Positions 23,377 through 34,148 of a DNA stretch of 35,995 bases are shown here, one piece after another. The notes beneath the pieces were generated by a model. The model did no database searches. It was not told the DNA's origin and saw nothing but the letters and a program-made list of their open reading frames with translations. The stretch comes from Ophiocordyceps camponoti-saundersi (nom. inval.) (lineage: Eukaryota; Ascomycota; Sordariomycetes; Hypocreales; Ophiocordycipitaceae). The stretch lies in NCBI GenBank assembly GCA_003339415.1, contig PDHQ01000298.1, positions 4,977 to 40,971 on the forward strand, written 5' to 3'. Positions within the stretch are counted from its first letter, which is position 1; each line of letters starts with the position of its first letter. A program made the position numbers and the translations under genes.

Positions 23377-25125
23377 TCAGATCTCGCTAGATCCTATTAT
23401 AGATAAAGACTTTATAGATAATACTATCCGGTTAGGTCTATTAAGTGCCTTAATAATATCTAAGGTTTATTTAAAAAGAACCTAATTATTACGGAGTTTT
23501 TTTCGTAACTTATTATTCTCTTACTTAAGTGCCTAGAGTCTGCTATTAACTTATATTATCTACTTAATAGGAGGCGATAAATATCTAGGTTTAAGGTTAT
23601 AGTTATTAGCCTTAAGGAGAGTATTAATTTTCTTTTATATTCTAGTTATAAATGCCTCTCTATCCTTTTTATTATCCCTAATAGTCGCTAGACTAGTCGT
23701 TAATTTAGCTACTATTATTAGCTTAGTGGCGGCATTCTCTATAAATACGTTATTTATTTATTAGCTAATAACTTATCTATTATTAGTTAAGGAAGAGTTA
23801 GAACTAGAAATAGCGATAGGAGGAGCCTTATTAACTATAGGGGTCTAGGCTAGGGCTCTTCCACTTAGCACGTCCTATTTAAAATAGCTTATTTATTTCG
23901 TTATATAACCCTTACTTGCAGGTTTCACCTTAGTAGCTATCGCTAGTAATAATAATAATATTATAGCTAATATCGTTAGTAGTAGCTTTCTTGCTAGTAG
24001 TTTTTATCGCTTATACTTCGTAGCCGCCTAATAGTCTGCTTTATCCCGTGCTACCTTATTAAGTAATCGTTTTAGTATGCCTTAGCCGGTATTTAACGAC
24101 TCGATAGGGGCTATTATAGTTTATATAGTATTATTATTAGAGCTTAGGTTAGTTTATAGTTTATTAATCTGCTTAGTAGTCTTCGCTAGCGCTATACGTA
24201 TTTTTATCTTATTACCTAACGCCGGGTATAATATATAATAGATTTAACGTAATACTGCCTAATAAATCTAACGTCTAAAATATCCGATTTAAACTTCTAT
24301 TATACTATTAATCGAGAGGTTATTAGGAGGGTTTTTAATATAGTCGTTAACCTTAAGCGTTAAGCTATAGAAATCTTATAAAGGCGTTCGGGCTAAGATA
24401 AAAAATATAATGCTAATATTATTAGCGATAAGGAATAGCTCCTTTAGGGTATATAGGTATATAGGTAAGTATTATAACTCGAGGGCCTCTACTTTAGAGA
24501 CCCCTTATAATTTAGTAATACGGGGTATAATAACTTTATTTTCTGCTTTTATTTATATTATCCTAATAACTAGCTAAGCTACCTATTAGCTATCCTAGGC
24601 TTTATTTTTAAAGTTACTATTAGCTAGCTTAATTATATAATTTATTACTTTCTTCTAAGATCTTAAAATCTTAATTTATTTAAGATGGTAATCGCGGGTA
24701 AAGTAAGCGTATGCCTTATTAAATTCTGCCTTAGAAGCTGCCTATATAAAAGCCGCTATATTAGCTAGCTTATTAGAGTCTGCTAGTAAAGGTAAAGGGT
24801 ATTCGTCCGTCAGCTCCCTTTTAGCACTTTATCCTAGCCTATAGAAAATAAAGTTCGTATCCTACGACTAAAGGAAGTAGTTATATAGTATTCTTATAAA
24901 TAGGATATATTTATCCGAGCGGATAGAACGCTTCCTATTATAATAATCCTTATAAAATACTTTAAATAACGTTCCTCGAAAGTCCTTATTTTTATTATAA
25001 ACGTGGAGCTCGCCCGATAGTTAGTATAGTATATTTTCGTTATCGGAAATATAGTTAGGCGTTTCTTCTCGGGTTCTCGTATCCTAAAATATACTTATTA
25101 TAAGGGCCTTGCCCTTAGATAGTTA
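23377..25125 (-). pseudogene. accessory 3' reading frame of the retrotransposon, unknown
   Basis: One minus-strand frame stays open for about 580 codons without a frameshift, interrupted only by scattered TAA and TAG, and ends at a TGA (23377-23379). RIP does not create TGA, so this is probably the ancestral stop. The start is unclear because ATG becomes ATA; the frame is readable from about 25120. Residues seen include TPNYISDNENILY near the N-terminus, ELTDEYPLPLLADSNKLAN, then a Lys/Gln-rich middle, and near the C-terminus NSRL-stop-ALK-stop-ENNKLRKKLRNN, which has coiled-coil character. A hydrophobic run near 23.95 kb is probably an artefact of Ser/Pro/Thr codons mutated to Leu and Ile. 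The frame differs from that of the polymerase. It is not an obvious Gag, envelope or chromodomain protein. It may be an accessory protein of the element or a captured host sequence. Confidence 0.6.
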
Positions 25126-25349
25126 CGGGGCTATCTTAAAAAAGAAAAGGGTAAGAAAAATATAGATAGGTTATAAAAAGGCTCGAAAAACGAGGGTGCA
25201 TAATAGTGCAGTCCTATTATAGTACGTAGTTAGTTAAAAGGTAGATATTATAAGAGGACGAGAAGGTAAGGTTACGAAACTATAAAGTAAGGAAAAGAAA
25301 AGTATATAAAGGAAGAGAGGAAGGAAAATAACGTAGTTATATTTAAAGT

Positions 25350-28270
25350 TTCCGCAAGCCTACTAGCTTACTAGGTAGCAGCTAGTTATTAGGCCTTAAA
25401 TAGTTAGGTTAGTTATAGTATTTTTTTAGCAAGTCCTTATAGAATAATAGCCCCTAAGCCCCTTTAATAGATAAATAGTTAATATACCTTAGTATTTAGG
25501 ATATCCTCCTAACCTAGTAGTATAGCTTAAACGGCCTAATTTACGTTAGCTTAAGTTTCCTAATAGCTCTATTTATAGCTAGATAAACTTATATACTAAG
25601 GGTTAGACTAGACTTATCTCTTTTATCGTAAATAGATATCCTATAATATATAATCTTATTAAACTTACCTTTAGCTACCTATCTCCGGTATTTAGCTTAG
25701 CTTATAAATTCTATAATAAGGTTAGTATATCTCCTTTATAAGGGCTATTCTACTTACTTTCCTAATCTTAAAGCTTTACGTAGTAATCTTATAAATTAAA
25801 ATAGATTTAGGCTAGTTTATACTATTCCGTAAAGCACTTTAATAAGTAAGTAGCCTAAGGTCCTAATAACCCTATAGTTAAGTTACTATATAACTATTAG
25901 TAGATATTCGGACGAAGTATTCTTAAGAGGCTATAACCTTTTTAAAAGTTACTAAAAGATCTTATTTATTATTTTAACTAAACTTATACTACGATATAAC
26001 TTAGATAGCGCTATTACTTAAAGTATATCTCTTACTATTAAGAAGGCTAAAACTTCCCTTAATAAAAAGGCGGAACTTAAGTTAGAGTAAATAGCTATAG
26101 GTATAATCGTAATAAAGTCTAGCTAATTTCTTAGCCTAATAATAGTTTCTAAGGCTCCCGTTATTCGGTAAGCTATAAGCTATATAAAACAAGAGAAATA
26201 GTTAACTAATACTAATATAAACTTAGTCTTATCTGCGGCTATTAGGAATAGTCCTATATAGTCTATAGTAAGGACCTAAAAAGGTGCTAAAATAGAGATT
26301 AGCTAATCCGGCGCCTTCGGCTTTTAGTTAGAATATAAAGTATATTCTCTATAACTTACTATATAAGATATAATATCCTAAGCTATTCTAGGCTAGAAGA
26401 TATATATATAGAGTCGCTAACGTATAATATCTAGCTTAAAGTAGCTATTTAAATTATAAGCTTAGTAAAGTGCCTGCGGGATCTTATATCGGAGAAGGTA
26501 TCTCTATTACTTAGTTAAATAACTCCCTTTATATAGTAGGGTATTTATTTATATTAACTATTTAAAAGATACCGCCTATTATCTAATATAATTTACTAAG
26601 ATACGATTAAGTTTATTAGGAACCTTACTATATTATAGCTAATTAACTATATCTACGTAATAGTAGTCTATATAATAGTCTAATAGCCTCGATATCTTAT
26701 CTATCTCTCTTACGAGTGCTATAGCTACTCGGAGGTTTACTCGGGTCTTATTATCTTCTTTTTCCTAGGTTTATAAGGCTAATAAGGCATTCTATTAGAG
26801 CGTAGTTAGTTATAGTAAAGGGGTGCCCATCTTATTAATAGGTGGTTTCTTAAGGGGCATACCTACTAGGTATTTAAGGAGCGCCTTATAGCCTTATAAG
26901 CTATCTTTCTATTTCTATAATCTAGTATTAATATTAACTATTCCCTAGTCTATAATATCCGCAGCTTAGTATTTATTAGATAGGAAGATTATCTTAGATA
27001 AACTATCTATAGCTTAGTTTCGCGAACCCTTAACGTGGGCAATCTTAATATTTAGTAGCCGTAGCTTAGTTACCTATTAAGCGTAGATACCTTTATAGCC
27101 CTTAGAAATTAGGAACTATATAATAGGGAAGTGGTTTATAAAAATAGTTAATTTATCTATTATACGGAATAGATATTAGTAGCAACGGTAGAATTTAACT
27201 AAAGTATAAAGTTCCCGCTTATATATTTTATAGTTACGCTATATTTTCGTAAAGAGAAAGGAGTTATATAAAATCGGCACTAAGCTATCTCCTTATTACT
27301 ATAGGATAACGTAGCCTACTCCGAACCTTAAAGTATTTATATATATAAGTACCGGCTTATTAAGTTAAGGCCCGTAGAAAGCTACTACTACTTCGGCAAG
27401 AGACTTAAGGATTATAAAAGATAAAGCCTTAGATAGCCCTTATAAGAAGGGAATATTTCTAATAAGTCGCGTTAATAGTCGGGAGAACTCTATATAATTA
27501 ACTATCTATCTCTAGCAGGGTCCGATTACTCTAAGAAATACTCTAACTTACCTTTAATTCGTTAGCACCGGCTATTCTTAGATTTTCTAAAGCCTTCTAA
27601 GCTTAATTATAATCTGTCTATTTATATAATACGTCTATCCTACTACTAGGATTTCTATTATATTAAGAAAAACCTTCTTAAAACTTAACCGGAGTAAAGC
27701 CTATAATAATCTAAGTAGAAAGTAGTCCCTAATAAACGCCTATTATTCCTCGAATATAGTATATTTTAAGAAGATATCGTCTATATAGTTATTAAGAGGC
27801 GTAATATAATAGCCTTTAATAGGGACCGCTAATAGAGATAGTTCGGGCAGAGGTTCGGGTATAGCCCTAAATACTAGCTTCGTTATTTCGGTAAAGCTAT
27901 AAGCTACGGATTAGGTCCCCTAAGGGAGCTTTATAAGCTATAATTAGGAAAAACTAGGGATTTAAAACGCTAAAACGTAGCGCAGTTTAGATATAATAGG
28001 TATAGCCTAGTAGCTATACTTTAAGTTAAATATACTAAATAAACCTATTCTTAGATCTAAGAGTCTATTATAGAGCTCCGATAGTAATAAGATAGTAGTG
28101 CCTAGCAAGTCTTCGTTAATATTATAGTAGTTAATTATTAATTATATTTCGGCTTATAAGTTAGACTCGTCCTTAACTACTATAATAGGTTCCGCTAACT
28201 ATTAGCTTAACTTACCGTTAGCCGCTACTATATACTTATAGATTCCTAAGTTAATATTCTTATAAATAAT
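25350..28270 (-). pseudogene. pol: pol relic: reverse transcriptase, RNase H, integrase
   Basis: A single minus frame joins all three domains. Reverse transcriptase shows DLRIGLFSI, LIKLP-stop-GT and the catalytic YIDDIFL at 27770-27787 (polymerase Asp pair intact), then a thumb with VRVFLRVIGPC and NIPFL-stop-GLSKALSF. RNase H follows with INTLRFGVGYVI (about 27300-27340) and KRELYTLVKFYRCY (about 27180-27220), then FINHFP in place of the usual T-D-H. Integrase has a degraded zinc site (SYREY at about 26340-26353, both Cys now Tyr), TIDYIGLF with the first Asp at 26261-26263, IYSNLSSAF with the second Asp changed to Asn at 26081-26083, and SLVKIINKI with the Glu changed to Lys at 25973-25975. 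The spacing is D-59-N-35-K, the normal DD35E geometry. No chromodomain could be recognised at the C-terminus. The 5' and 3' limits are approximate. Confidence 0.88.
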
Positions 28271-29169
28271 TTTATTTATTTAGTATTATTCTAAAGCACT
28301 CTATCTTTTCTTCCTACTATAGCACTATAGTTTAGTTCCCGGTATAATCCTTAGGTAATATAGGAATAAGTTTATAGGTAGTATATTACGTATATCCCGA
28401 CCCTTAAGATTACGATAAGTATAGAATATACGTGCAATCTCCTTTCTTAAGTAATCCGGGACTAAAGGTCTAAGCGTGATACTATAAGCGTTAAACTATA
28501 CTATAACTAAATATTTATTAATAGAATTATTAATTTCTCGTCGCTAAACTCTCCTTTATATTAGGAATAGTAACGCTAATAGCTTATCTGCCTATAGCCT
28601 AGGCTAGTATTATCTACTTAACTATTATTTAGTTATAGGTCTAGTAACTAGATCGCTCTATAATTATTAGGGACTATTAAGTACGGTCTCTATAGCAGCC
28701 GTAGTTAAGGAAAGAAGATTAGAATCGACGAGGGGGCAATAATAAGAAGTAAGAGCATAATTTATATAAAAGTCTATCTAAGTCTATATATATATAGCCT
28801 GCCTTATTAATCTAGGGGCGTAGCTTATAAATAAAGTAATCGGGTCTATAATAAAATATATAAAGTTTAAACTAATAATAATATTTCTAGTTAGCTATAG
28901 TTTTATAACTTACTTAAGTCGGCGCTAATAACTTAGTTTAACGATTTAATCTAGTTATCGTTATTATTCTTAGAAGTTAAGTCCTTAGAAGAGGTGTCGG
29001 AGTTATTCTTATTATCGCTATCTATATCTTCGGACGTTAATTTAGGGAGCCTAATAAACTTTCTTAAGATAAGCGGGGCGTTAGGCGCTAGGATTAACTT
29101 CTATCTTAGCGATATAGCTATTTGCGGGCCTTATAAGGCTACCGGTATATTACCTTAATTACGATCTCT

Positions 29170-31700
29170 AATTATTAAAATACCGGTCTTAATATAGATA
29201 ACGGCGTTAATATTAAAAAGCTAAAGTATACCTAATAGAAGGGGTAGGTTATCGACCACGTTATTATTTTTAGGCTTAACGATCGCTTAGACTTCTCTAA
29301 TTACCCTAGAGATGTTTATATTTAAGATAGTAAAGTTATAAATAAGAATACGCGATCTATCCGTAACTTTTATAGCTAGCTTACTAAACCTAATATCTTT
29401 TAGGTTTATAACGGGGATCTTATTACGATTAGCAAAGTTATAGTTAATAAAACTTACCTAAGACCCTTAATCTACTATTATATTCTTATCTACTAGCTTT
29501 AGGGATTTATTTTTACTATTAACTTAGAATAAGATAGTATATAGAACTCTAAAGGTTTTATAATCTCTAGTTTCTTTAATTAAACGGGTATTTATATCTT
29601 ACCTAGCTAGGTTAACTCTATTACTACTAATATATACTACTTTAAACTTGCCCTTACCCTTACCTTTAGCTTTCGTTTTAATAGAGGTCTATCTCTTACG
29701 TAACGAGAGATACCTAAATTGCTTAGCCCCTTCTAGACTTACCTGCTAGAAATCTACTAGATTAATAGGCATAATAAATCTCTTCGCTAGTTTAATCTAA
29801 TTAATATTACCTAGGCTATCTCTTACCTAGACTTCCGCTAAACCCTTAGCCCTTTTTTTCTTATTAGCTATTATACTCTTCTTAGCACTTAATAGTCCTA
29901 GCTAATTAGGCACTTTAAGCGTTTTATAATATAAGGTTACCTCTAGGTTTAAATTATTCTTAAATATTTCCTCTAAAAGTATCGGGTTAATTAATCTCTT
30001 TTTAATTAGTAGTTTGCTAAGTCCAGCTACTATAACTAATACTATAAGTATATTATAAACTATCTTACTAAGTTTAATATTATCTCTATCTATTATAGTA
30101 AGTAATTAAAGCTTATAAGCTATAATATTAGTATTATTAATACTACCTATATTACCTTATACGGACTTATTAATTCCTAAACTAATAATATTAGAATAAA
30201 TATTCTTACTACTATCTATAAGTATATCGTAAAGTTTATTAATTAGACCTTAGTAGAGGTTCTATTCTAAGAGGTTTTAATATCTAAGGTTAACCTAATA
30301 TGCCGTAATAGCCTAGGTTATTAGTAAAGGTATAGTAATTGCCTATTAAAGGGGCTTCGGGCCTCTGCCGACTATAGTTAAACCTCTTAAGATATCTTTC
30401 TCCTAACCTTAAAGCTACTACGCTTCGGGAGTAATATAAGACATAGCGTAGTGCCTAGGTTACCCGTATTTAAAGTAAATAACCTAGTCTAGTAGAAGGG
30501 AAAGTAAACTATTTACGTATATATTAGTTAAGTCCTTTAAGTTTGCCTAGTTAACCTATCTACTATTATTACTACTACGGCCTCCGCGATAGCCTCCGCG
30601 ATATTTACTCTAGCGGTTATTTTAGCGGTAGTTATTTAAAAAGCGATAAGACCTACCTTAACTTTTACGATAAGTTCTACGATTTAAGCTATTAAGATAA
30701 TCTATCTAATCTAAACGAACGTTATCTTTAGGATATCCCGTCTAGTTAGGTTAGTCTTAGTAGCTTACTATAGTTATATTAGTAGTAGCTTAGGGAGTTA
30801 ATACTTACTAACGGGGCTTATATCCTAGTCTCTCCTTAACTAATATATTAGGGGAGTAACTAAACTTCTCTTAGAAGAGCTATCGTATAATTAAGGCCGT
30901 TACTACCTACTTACGGGCCTAGCGCTTAACTTATTCCGTAAGATAAATATCCTTAGCTGCCTAAATAATATCCTATACTTTTATAAGACTTAAAGCTATT
31001 ATAGCTCGTTAAGTAGTTATAATATATCGAAGTTCTTAGTTAGCTATACCCGTAATAAACTTTTAGATAATTATACTAAAGATAGCTATCTTTAATAGGG
31101 GAAGGACTTATATAGCTAATACTCGATCTTATCCCCTAATAAACCGAAGTATCTAGCGAGTGCGATTATAATATATTTAGAGCGACTTACTATCTTACTA
31201 GCCGAATATTATCGGCACTCGAGGTTACTATAAGATATAATTTAAAGTAAATCTCTCCTCGAGTAATATTTGCAAAACCTTTAGGTCTACTTTAATTACT
31301 ATACTATTTCTAATATTAATATAAATATTATAGAGTAACGTATTACCGTTAATAAAGTCGGCGGCTGCGCTTACTAAGCTAATATTAATCACTTAGATTT
31401 TATCGTTATAGTAAGGTATATTACTATTAAGGCGAATAAAGGCGAGGTCGATTACCTCTAGCTAGCGATAGGCGCTATATATCTTATTAAACTTACTAAT
31501 ATCTGCTTAGGTTAGTAGCTTAATCTATCGGCTATTCCTATTATCTTAGTAAGGCTAATTATAAGAAGCTATAAGATTTAGTTAAAGCCGATACTTACTA
31601 AGGGCATATATAGCTAATACCTTTATAATAACGTTATTTAGAAAGATTAGTTCTAGGTTATAGAATAGAGTAGGGAAAAGGGACGAGGCACGAAAAACGA
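29170..31700 (-). pseudogene. gag: gag-protease relic
   Basis: Minus-strand reading. Near 29461-29475 the retropepsin active site appears as IIVD-stop-GS (the stop TAA fits a former CAA, giving D-Q-G-S), followed by about 80 codons that end in NLPLLLGIL-stop-LFNINAV, the C-terminal ILG strand of Ty3/mdg4 proteases, and then an acidic linker SEDIDSDNKNNSDTSS towards reverse transcriptase. Upstream, at 30577-30600, RGGYRGGR forms an RGG box in the same frame, as found near the nucleocapsid end of some fungal Gag proteins. A degraded Cys-rich knuckle may lie at about 30630-30685, but its Cys/His spacing cannot be confirmed. The rest of Gag to 31.7 kb has no diagnostic motif. Gag-protease and pol are in different frames, which may reflect programmed frameshifting or an indel. 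Confidence 0.75.
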
Positions 31701-32099
31701 AGGCTAAGTTAATTTAGTATATATTAAAGGTTCTATATATATATATATATAAAGAAAGAGAAAAAGAATAAGATAATAGAGAGTAGAAAAGGGGGCAATT
31801 TATATCTTATCGAAGAAGGAGCTAATATAGTTAGTAAGGTAAGACTTATCTATTATCTCCTTTAATTAGGGTAGGCGACGTAGTAAGATTACCTTATTAA
31901 TCTATATAACTTCCCGATTATTAAGCGAATTACTATTAGGAAGGAACTTAATTACCGAGCAGGTAGGTTAGTTAGAAAAGGGGCAAAATAAGGTTCTTAG
32001 TAATATCTTAGGAGCCTTAAGTTTATTATTATATTAAGTTAAGTATAGTCGCGTTCCTAAGCGTGTGCGGTAATCGGCAATTAGTGCTAAGAGATTAAT
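31700..32099. other. 5' untranslated leader of the retrotransposon
   Basis: About 400 bp between the Gag relic and the right LTR with a TATATATA block at about 31736-31751 and no coding signal. In minus orientation this would be the leader downstream of the 5' LTR. The primer-binding site expected next to 32117 is obscured by a C-run. Confidence 0.45.
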
Positions 32100-32109
32100 C
32101 CCCCCCCCC
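32100..32109 (+). repeat. poly-C run (10 C) beside the 5' LTR
   Basis: Ten C lie just inside the retrotransposon next to the right LTR, followed by TATCTCGG. The corresponding position beyond the left LTR lacks it, consistent with lying outside the LTR proper, near where the primer-binding site should be. Confidence 0.75.
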
Positions 32110-32116
32110 TATCTCG

Positions 32117-32327
32117 GTTACTAGCTAGATAGGTTAATAGCGGAGGGATTAAATAAACTAATTATAGGTATAAGAAATAAGCTTAATACGAAGATTAATA
32201 AGTGCCCTCGTTAATTAATATATATATATATCCTCTAAGAATAACTGCCCCCTATATAGGTAGTTAAGTAAGTATTAGTTATATAATTAGAATAACGTAA
32301 TCCCCTTTTAACTTTCCCCCTCTAGCT
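32117..32327 (-). repeat. 5' LTR (right) of the minus-strand retrotransposon
   Basis: The gap-free partner of 23031-23241. It keeps AGTGCCCTCG and AACTGCCCCC, with the inverted-repeat arm changed to GGTAGTT by a C-to-T at CpA. The minus-strand TATA-like stretch at 32219-32230 could have been the promoter. Confidence 0.85.
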
Positions 32328-32339
32328 GCTTATAAGTAT

Positions 32340-32640
32340 AGTATATACTTACTTATTAGTAAGATATGCTATAATACGCACCTCTCTATAAACCTACTTC
32401 GCCTATTAGTAATAGCTAGTATATACCTAACTACTTTACTTTTAACGATATTTTATAAAAATATAACTATTATTAGTTTTTTTTACTATATCGCTAGGGC
32501 TAAAAGTTAGATATAAAAAACCGGGCGGAGGAAGCTATAAAAGGTAGAAAGAAACTAAATACTTCTACTAATATTCTTATAACTATTACGAATATTTATA
32601 GACGCCGCGAAATAAGTTATAAAGATTAGAAATATAAATA
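32340..32640. other. spacer between retrotransposon and T copy 6
   Basis: About 300 bp of TA-rich DNA with no recognisable gene, terminus or repeat. Confidence 0.4.
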
Positions 32641-33242
32641 GTTCGGCGACGGTAAGAGATATGCGAAAATAAAACGGATATTAAATAAGTATAGAACGTA
32701 ATAAAAGATTATTAGAGAGTTTAATTAAATAATATATTAAGCTTCTCTTTCTTTTAAAAGCTTTAGGGGATTAGGATATAAGGGGCGCTTAAGGGTTAAG
32801 ATAAGATAGCGGCTATTACTAAGTATATAGCATAGTTTAGTTTCCGTAGAAGATAAAGGAATTAAGTAGTATAGCTATCTTAAAAATCGTATATCGCAAA
32901 TCGAATATTAAAAGGTACTTATAGTAAAATTTCTACTAAACGGAATTATAACTTTATCTTAAACTTTATACCTTTATATAACGAATTACCTATTTAAATA
33001 CTAGTTTAGAGGACTAAGGCTATCGATAAAGTAGTCGTTACCTTACTTCTCCTTATTTCCTTTATCTTTTTATAAAAAATAACTTCCTAGGAGAATTACT
33101 ATTAGGCTTATACTTATTTAGCTAAAGATCGCCTTTTCTATTAGTTAAAGATAACGGTGACCGAGGAAGTTACGCCCCGTAGGGATCTGCTACGCTTGCT
33201 TAGATTGCCCCCCCCCCCCCCCCCCCCCCCTTACTTGCTAAA
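32641..33242 (+). mobile_element. T element copy 6 (degraded 5' end)
   Basis: Starts GTTCGGCGACGGTAAGAGATA, a degraded version of TTTAGCGGCGGTAATAGATA, and continues through GGATATAAGG, GATAGCGGCTATTACTAAG, GAGGAAGTTACGCCCCGTAGGGATCT and CTACGCTTGCTTAG to GCTAAA. A 23-C run replaces the usual GGGTATCCTTCTTCCCC just before the 3' end. Only four bases (GTAA) separate it from copy 7. Confidence 0.7.
33208..33230 (+). repeat. poly-C run (23 C) in T copy 6
   Basis: Twenty-three C preceded by TAGATTG and followed by TTACTTGCTAAAG. It sits where other copies have a CTTCTTCCCC(C)GC tract, so expansion of a short C-run at the 3' TIR is likely. A homopolymer error in assembly cannot be excluded. Confidence 0.8.
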
Positions 33243-33246
33243 GTAA

Positions 33247-33874
33247 TATAGCGGCGGTAGTAAATATACCTAAGGAAAAATATAATTTAGCCTTTTCTAG
33301 TAAGCTATAAAAAGCACGAATAGCGCTTAATTAAATAATAACTTAACCGTTTCCTTATCCTAAGAGCTTCTAAGGATTAGAAGATAAAAAGCGGTTAAGA
33401 TAGGATAGGGGCTATAATTAAGTATATAGCGTAAATTAATTCTATCGAAGAGAGGAATATATTAAGCAATACTTAGCCCTCTAACCTTATATTTATAGCT
33501 ATCTCTAAAGTTATATATTAAGTTAAGTTTTAGAGCGGACTTATAGTATTTTTTTTTTAGTAAAAACCTTATAAAACGGAATTATAACTTCGTTTTAAAC
33601 CTTATACCTATTAGTAGGAATTACTAATTTAATTACCTATTTCGAAATTTTAAGAGTTTATTTAAATAGTTATTCCCTTCTTTTAGCTTATTCCCTCTGC
33701 TTTCGTATAGCAAATCGACTTCCTATTATTTTCCCTATAGGGAATTACTATCTAGCTTAACCCCGTATAGGAAGGGATACCGCCTTATATTAGTTAAAGA
33801 CTTCGGTTACGTAGGAAATTACGCACTTTAGATATCTACGAGGCTTACTTAGGGTATCCTTCTCCCCGCGTAAA
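33247..33874 (+). mobile_element. T element copy 7 (628 bp)
   Basis: Starts TATAGCGGCGGTAGTAAATA and ends CCCCGCGTAAA, full length with all family blocks: GATAGGATAGGGGCTATAAT, GAGAGGAATATATTAAGCAA, TTTTAGAGCGGACTTATAGTA, GGGAATTACTATCTAGCTTA, TATTAGTTAAAGACTTCGG. The left flank is GTAA (shared with copy 6) and the right flank AGAA, so no matching target duplication remains. Confidence 0.75.
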
Positions 33875-33878
33875 AGAA

Positions 33879-34144
33879 GCTTATTACGAATATAAGTAAT
33901 ATAAGTAACTAAGAAGATATAATATAATAAAATAAGCTTATTTATTATATATTAAGAATAAAGGAATATTTAAAAGGCGTTTAAATAAAGATTTATTTTC
34001 TTCCTAAATATTCTTATAATTACGAGGGTTTATTATATATATATTATATTTTCTATAATTATAAAGAAAGGAACTAGTCTAATATAGTTTAATAGCTAAT
34101 AGGTATATAGAAACGGATTATAGGATAATATTCTTCTACTATAT
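33879..34144. other. spacer between T copies 7 and 8
   Basis: About 270 bp of TA-rich sequence with nothing recognisable. Confidence 0.4.
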
Positions 34145-34148
34145 ATAG

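Larger units (their letters stand above)
23031..32327 (-). mobile_element. Ty3/mdg4 (gypsy) LTR retrotransposon, RIP-inactivated
   Basis: Two direct repeats of about 210 bp (23031-23241 and 32117-32327) bound a ~8.9 kb interior whose minus strand encodes, in order, Gag with an RGG box, retropepsin, reverse transcriptase, RNase H and integrase, the order typical of Ty3/mdg4 elements. A further frame lies between integrase and the 3' LTR. The total of ~9.3 kb is longer than the 5-8 kb of most fungal members. Precise ends, target duplication, primer-binding site and polypurine tract could not be fixed because TG/CA termini have been mutated. All coding regions carry RIP-type stops, so the copy is dead. 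Confidence 0.9.

Noticed and set aside
23915..23990. Transmembrane helix in the accessory frame (LLLTILAIILLLLLAIAT)
   Set aside because: Conversion of TCA, CCA and ACA to TTA, CTA and ATA turns Ser, Pro and Thr into Leu and Ile, so the hydrophobicity is likely a RIP artefact.
25350..25480. Chromodomain at the integrase C-terminus
   Set aside because: Only a vague resemblance; the aromatic and charged positions expected in a chromodomain could not be placed.
30630..30690. Gag CCHC zinc knuckle
   Set aside because: Tyr residues that could be former Cys/His are present near the RGG box, but the CX2CX4HX4C spacing does not fit, so it is mentioned only as possible.
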